A stretch of 64,000 nucleotides of DNA, taken from the NCBI GenBank assembly GCA_016790165.1, contig JAEUPL010000006.1, forward strand, positions 248,001 to 312,000, given 5' to 3'. The stretch is from Burkholderiales bacterium (GTDB lineage Bacteria > Pseudomonadota > Gammaproteobacteria > Burkholderiales > Casimicrobiaceae). The position numbers and the translations under genes were made by a program. The notes beneath the pieces are model-generated. The model was not told where the DNA came from. It searched no databases and was given only the letters and a program-made list of their open reading frames with translations. Positions 61,282 through 64,000 of this stretch are shown in pieces; the first letter of the stretch is position 1, and every line of letters starts with the position of its first letter.

Positions 61282-62235
61282 TCACGTCACAACGTTGACT
61301 GGCGCCCCAAGAGCGAATGCCTCGACATTATCGATGAGCTGATCCGCCAGCGCCTGCATCGCTTCGCTGCTGGCCCACGCCACATGCGGAGTGAGAATGA
61401 AATCGGGTCGCTCCACCAGTGCCATGAACGGATGATCTGCTGTGGGCGGTTCACTCGCGGTGACATCAAACGCTGCGCCGGCGATGTGGCCCGTGTCCAA
61501 TGCCGGGCCAACGGCCGCCTCGTCAATCAACCCGCCGCGAGCGGTGTTCACCAGCAATGGCCGTTTGCGCATGCGGGCCATTTCCCGTGCCCCGATCAAG
61601 TGTCGAGTGGCGGGCGTCAGCGGGCAATGCAATGTAATGATGTCTGACTCGGCCAGCAGGACGTCGAGCGACACCCGATCGTTCGTCGCAGCACCCCGAG
61701 ACCGGGAGGACGCCATGAGCACCCGCATGTCGAGTGCGCGACCGATCCTCGCTACCGCCGTGCCGAGGGCCCCGGTGCCAACGACGCCAAGCGTCGATCC
61801 GGCCAAATCGTGAATGGGATGGTCAAAGTAACAGAACTGGCCGGAAGCCTGCCACCGCCCAGCGCGTACGGAGTCACGGTAGGCGCACAGGCTGCGGCGC
61901 AGCGCAAAGATCAGCGCGAATGTGTGCTCCGGTACCGACCGGGTGGCGTAGTGGCGCACGTTGCTGACAATGATGCCGCGCGCAGCGCAGGCGTCGAGAT
62001 CAATGTTGTCCGTGCCAGTTGCCGCCACCGCGATGAGTTTCAACCAGTTCGCACCGGACAGCGAATCGGCATCGACGCGGACTTTATTGGTGATCACGAT
62101 GTCGGCGTCCGCGATACGTGCTCGTACTGCTGACGCCGGGGTGTTGCCGTAACTGACCAGTTGATGTTCGAAAGCCGGCGTGCGCAGCTGGATCTGCGGC
62201 GACAGTGTGTCGCGGTCAAGGAAGACGATTTTCAT
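61282..62235 (-). CDS. D-2-hydroxyacid dehydrogenase (glycerate dehydrogenase-like)
   Basis: A 317-residue NAD-dependent enzyme. The nucleotide-binding turn is LGVVGTGALGTAVARIG (about 150-166). Catalytic residues lie in NTARGGLIDE (Arg), in AAFDVTASEPP (Glu) and in LTPHVAWAS (His). The substrate group NYATxxVPEH is represented by HYATRSVPEHTFALI, as in HprA-type hydroxypyruvate reductases. It probably reduces hydroxypyruvate or a related 2-oxoacid. On the same strand as the Bug and hydrolase genes upstream. Confidence 0.9.
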   Translation of the reverse strand: MKIVFLDRDTLSPQIQLRTPAFEHQLVSYGNTPASAVRARIADADIVITNKVRVDADSLSGANWLKLIAVAATGTDNIDLDACAARGIIVSNVRHYATRSVPEHTFALIFALRRSLCAYRDSVRAGRWQASGQFCYFDHPIHDLAGSTLGVVGTGALGTAVARIGRALDMRVLMASSRSRGAATNDRVSLDVLLAESDIITLHCPLTPATRHLIGAREMARMRKRPLLVNTARGGLIDEAAVGPALDTGHIAGAAFDVTASEPPTADHPFMALVERPDFILTPHVAWASSEAMQALADQLIDNVEAFALGAPVNVVT

Positions 62236-62364
62236 GAGCGTGAAGGGCCGGACTTTGCTGGCGAGATCAACGAAGTCCGTACGGAAGGGTACTTTCGGAG
62301 CCGCTGCTCCGGCGTGGCAGCGGCTCGCTGCGGCGTAGTTGTGCCGCGAGTGCCGGAGGCGCGC

Positions 62365-63339
62365 TTACTCGGCTGAGATCTTTGCTGACTTGATGATCTT
62401 GCCCCAGTAGTCGAGCTCCTTGCGGGTGTAGTCGCCAAGTTGCGCTGGCGTCATCTGCTCAACCGTGGTGCCGGATTCATCGGCCTTGCGCCGGGTGTCT
62501 GGCTGCGAGAGTATTTTGGACAGCTCGCTGTTGAGCAACTGAACGACCTCCGCAGGGGTGCCGGCGGGTGCATAGAGTGCAAACCATGAATCCAGCGTGA
62601 AGCCCTTCAGTCCCGCCTCAACGGCGGTAGGCACCTGCGGCAGTGCACTGAGGCGCGCAGTGCCGGTCACCGCCAGCGCCTTCAACTTGCCAGCCTTCAC
62701 CTGGCTGACCACCGCCGCTGGCGTAGTGATGAACAGATCGACTTGTCCACCGAGCAGATCCTGCACCGCAGGACCGGCGCCTTTGTACGGGACATGGGTT
62801 ATCGCTGTTGCGGTGACTTGCTTGAACAGTTCGCCAGCGATGTGCTGAATGGAACCATTGCCTGACGAGGCGAAGTTCAGCTTGCCGGGATTCGCCCTGG
62901 CGTAGGCAATGAGATCAGCGAGTGAGTTGACGGGCAGGCCTTCGCGGGCGACGATCACCTGGGGCGCGCGCGTCAGCATCGCCACGGGGACGAAATCCTT
63001 GATCGGGTCCCAGCCTGCCTTGGCAAACAAGTGAGGATTGCCAACCTGATAGCCGCTGTAGGCAACCAGCAACGTGTAGCCGTCCGGCTTGGCCTTGGCA
63101 ACAAACTGGTTGCCGATGTTTCCCGCCGCCCCTGGCTTGTTGTCGACGATGACCGGTTGTCCGAGTGCGCGGGTGAGTCCATCGGCGATCAGTCGGGCGG
63201 TGAAGTCTGTGGTGCCGCCCGGTGCACTTGGCACGACGAGGGTGACGGGTCGCTGCGGGAAGCGCTCCTGCGCGTGCGCCTCTGGGCTGATCGCGCACGC
63301 CGCAAGCGCGGCAGCTGCGATGATCTGGCGAAGATTCAT
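62365..63339 (-). CDS. Bug/TctC-family periplasmic binding protein
   Basis: A 324-residue exported protein starting at MNLRQIIAAAALAACA, with a signal ending AHAQ (about 24). The mature start ERFPQRPVTLVVPSAPGGTTDF and DNKPGAAGNIGNQFVAKAK are Bug signatures. Its start overlaps the hydrolase stop by 4 nt, so it may bind the acid released or consumed by that pathway. Ligand unknown. Confidence 0.93.
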   Translation of the reverse strand: MNLRQIIAAAALAACAISPEAHAQERFPQRPVTLVVPSAPGGTTDFTARLIADGLTRALGQPVIVDNKPGAAGNIGNQFVAKAKPDGYTLLVAYSGYQVGNPHLFAKAGWDPIKDFVPVAMLTRAPQVIVAREGLPVNSLADLIAYARANPGKLNFASSGNGSIQHIAGELFKQVTATAITHVPYKGAGPAVQDLLGGQVDLFITTPAAVVSQVKAGKLKALAVTGTARLSALPQVPTAVEAGLKGFTLDSWFALYAPAGTPAEVVQLLNSELSKILSQPDTRRKADESGTTVEQMTPAQLGDYTRKELDYWGKIIKSAKISAE

Positions 63340-64000
63340 GGGTCCTCCTTGATGGCAATATCGTTGGTCTGGCCGTCCGTGGCGTGCAGCCATTCGTCAA
63401 GGCACTGGGTCACGGCCTCGGGTTGTTCGATGGTTGACAGATGTCCGCAGTTTTCAATCACGTCGAGGCGTGAACCGCTCACACAGGCTGACATCGCTTC
63501 ATGGTCGGCAACTGGTGTGACGGGGTCTTGCCTGCCACAGATCAGCAGGGTCGGCACGTTGACGCGACGAAGATCAGCATGGGAATCGGGGCGGCCCAGC
63601 ATGGCGGTCTGCTGGTTGAACTGACCGCGGGCGCCAACGCTGTGGGCCATGCTCGCCATCAACGTGGTCAATTCCGGCTTGTGCACGTGATCGGGCAGCA
63701 GCCACCGCGACGGCAATTCCGGGATCAGCGCGTCGATGCCGCCTTGTTGCACAGTCGCGATGTCGCGATACCTGCCCGCCCGACGCGCGTCGTGGTCAGC
63801 AACCGCTGTCGTGTCAATCAACACCAGGCGCTGCAGGCGGTGCAACTGGCGCCGAATCACTTCGAAGGCGACGTAGCCGCCCAATGAGAGTCCTACCAGC
63901 GTAAAGCGCGCCGGTGTCCCGGCGAGGAGCGCCTCGGCCATGTCGCCCATGCTGGTCTGTTCGCGGAACACAAAGACTTTGCATTCGTAGCGCGGGCGCA
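63336..64000 (-). CDS. Alpha/beta hydrolase, N-terminus beyond the window
   Basis: About 221 residues are visible; the frame is open to the window end, so the start lies outside. The nucleophile elbow is VGLSLGGYVAF. The acid is probably the Asp in GRQDPVTPVADH and the catalytic His is in IENCGHLSTIEQP. The layout matches 3-oxoadipate enol-lactonase/esterase-type hydrolases. It is coupled to a Bug protein and followed by a 2-hydroxyacid dehydrogenase. Confidence 0.88.
   Translation of the reverse strand, partial: RPRYECKVFVFREQTSMGDMAEALLAGTPARFTLVGLSLGGYVAFEVIRRQLHRLQRLVLIDTTAVADHDARRAGRYRDIATVQQGGIDALIPELPSRWLLPDHVHKPELTTLMASMAHSVGARGQFNQQTAMLGRPDSHADLRRVNVPTLLICGRQDPVTPVADHEAMSACVSGSRLDVIENCGHLSTIEQPEAVTQCLDEWLHATDGQTNDIAIKEDP

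Overview
The window is about 64 kb of GC-rich chromosomal DNA with short intergenic gaps and many start/stop overlaps. It most resembles the chromosome of a betaproteobacterium of the Burkholderiales. The evidence is two Bug/TctC-type solute-binding proteins, a Burkholderiales-type porin, the mog/darP/pmbA neighbourhood, ctaA, ubiB, and abundant ABC and TRAP uptake systems for organic acids and sulfonate-like compounds. I see no phage genes, rRNA, CRISPR array or recognisable transposase. One tRNA-Lys(CTT) is present.

Layout. 1-1.4 kb: the N-terminal part of a TonB-dependent receptor behind a TPP riboswitch. 1.6-5.5 kb: DUF2157 and GDYXXLXY membrane proteins, a small exported protein and a sodium:solute symporter. 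5.7-9.4 kb (minus strand): ubiB followed by a DprE1/DprE2-like pair. 9.4-13.8 kb: ctaA, a YXWGXW lipoprotein, mog, darP and pmbA. 14-18.5 kb: a TRAP transporter whose permeases and binding protein lie on opposite strands, with an rluF-like gene between them. 18.7-26.9 kb: a putative Na+/H+ antiporter, glyA behind a ZTP riboswitch, tRNA-Lys, a methyltransferase, a porin and a quinone oxidoreductase. 27-34 kb: a peptide/nickel-type ABC importer with a fused double ATPase and no binding protein, LysE and MFS exporters, and a MoaD-like plus BNR-repeat pair. 34-36.2 kb: an M81 metallopeptidase and a universal stress protein with a possible FNR-type promoter.

36.2-45.5 kb is a coherent catabolic locus. 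A divergent LacI-family regulator faces a nitrate/sulfonate-type ABC importer. Downstream of the importer come a HisD-like dehydrogenase, an SDR, a class III aminotransferase and a zinc alcohol dehydrogenase. Two nearly identical 15-bp operator candidates lie at the heads of the two transcription units. The HisD-like/SDR/Zn-ADH trio is reminiscent of hpsNOP-type dihydroxypropanesulfonate metabolism, but that is inference.

45.5-52.3 kb is a second coherent locus, facing a divergent LysR regulator. It carries a four-subunit succinate dehydrogenase/fumarate reductase-like complex, a two-subunit class I fumarase-type hydratase and a Bug binding protein. The flavoprotein appears to have Cys where covalent-FAD enzymes have His. 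52.4-57.6 kb: an MFS exporter, an Anbu proteasome-like peptidase and a second sulfonate-type ABC importer. 57.6-59.1 kb: a cassette of lower GC bounded by roughly 270-bp inverted repeats. 59.3-64 kb: a BCS1-like AAA ATPase, LysE, a 2-hydroxyacid dehydrogenase, a Bug protein and an alpha/beta hydrolase cut by the window end.

The least expected structure is a family of dispersed repeats, 115-116 bp each, with four copies in intergenic DNA (about 1.4, 20.0, 25.7 and 52.3 kb). A second palindromic element supplies the last codons and the stop of the LacI gene.
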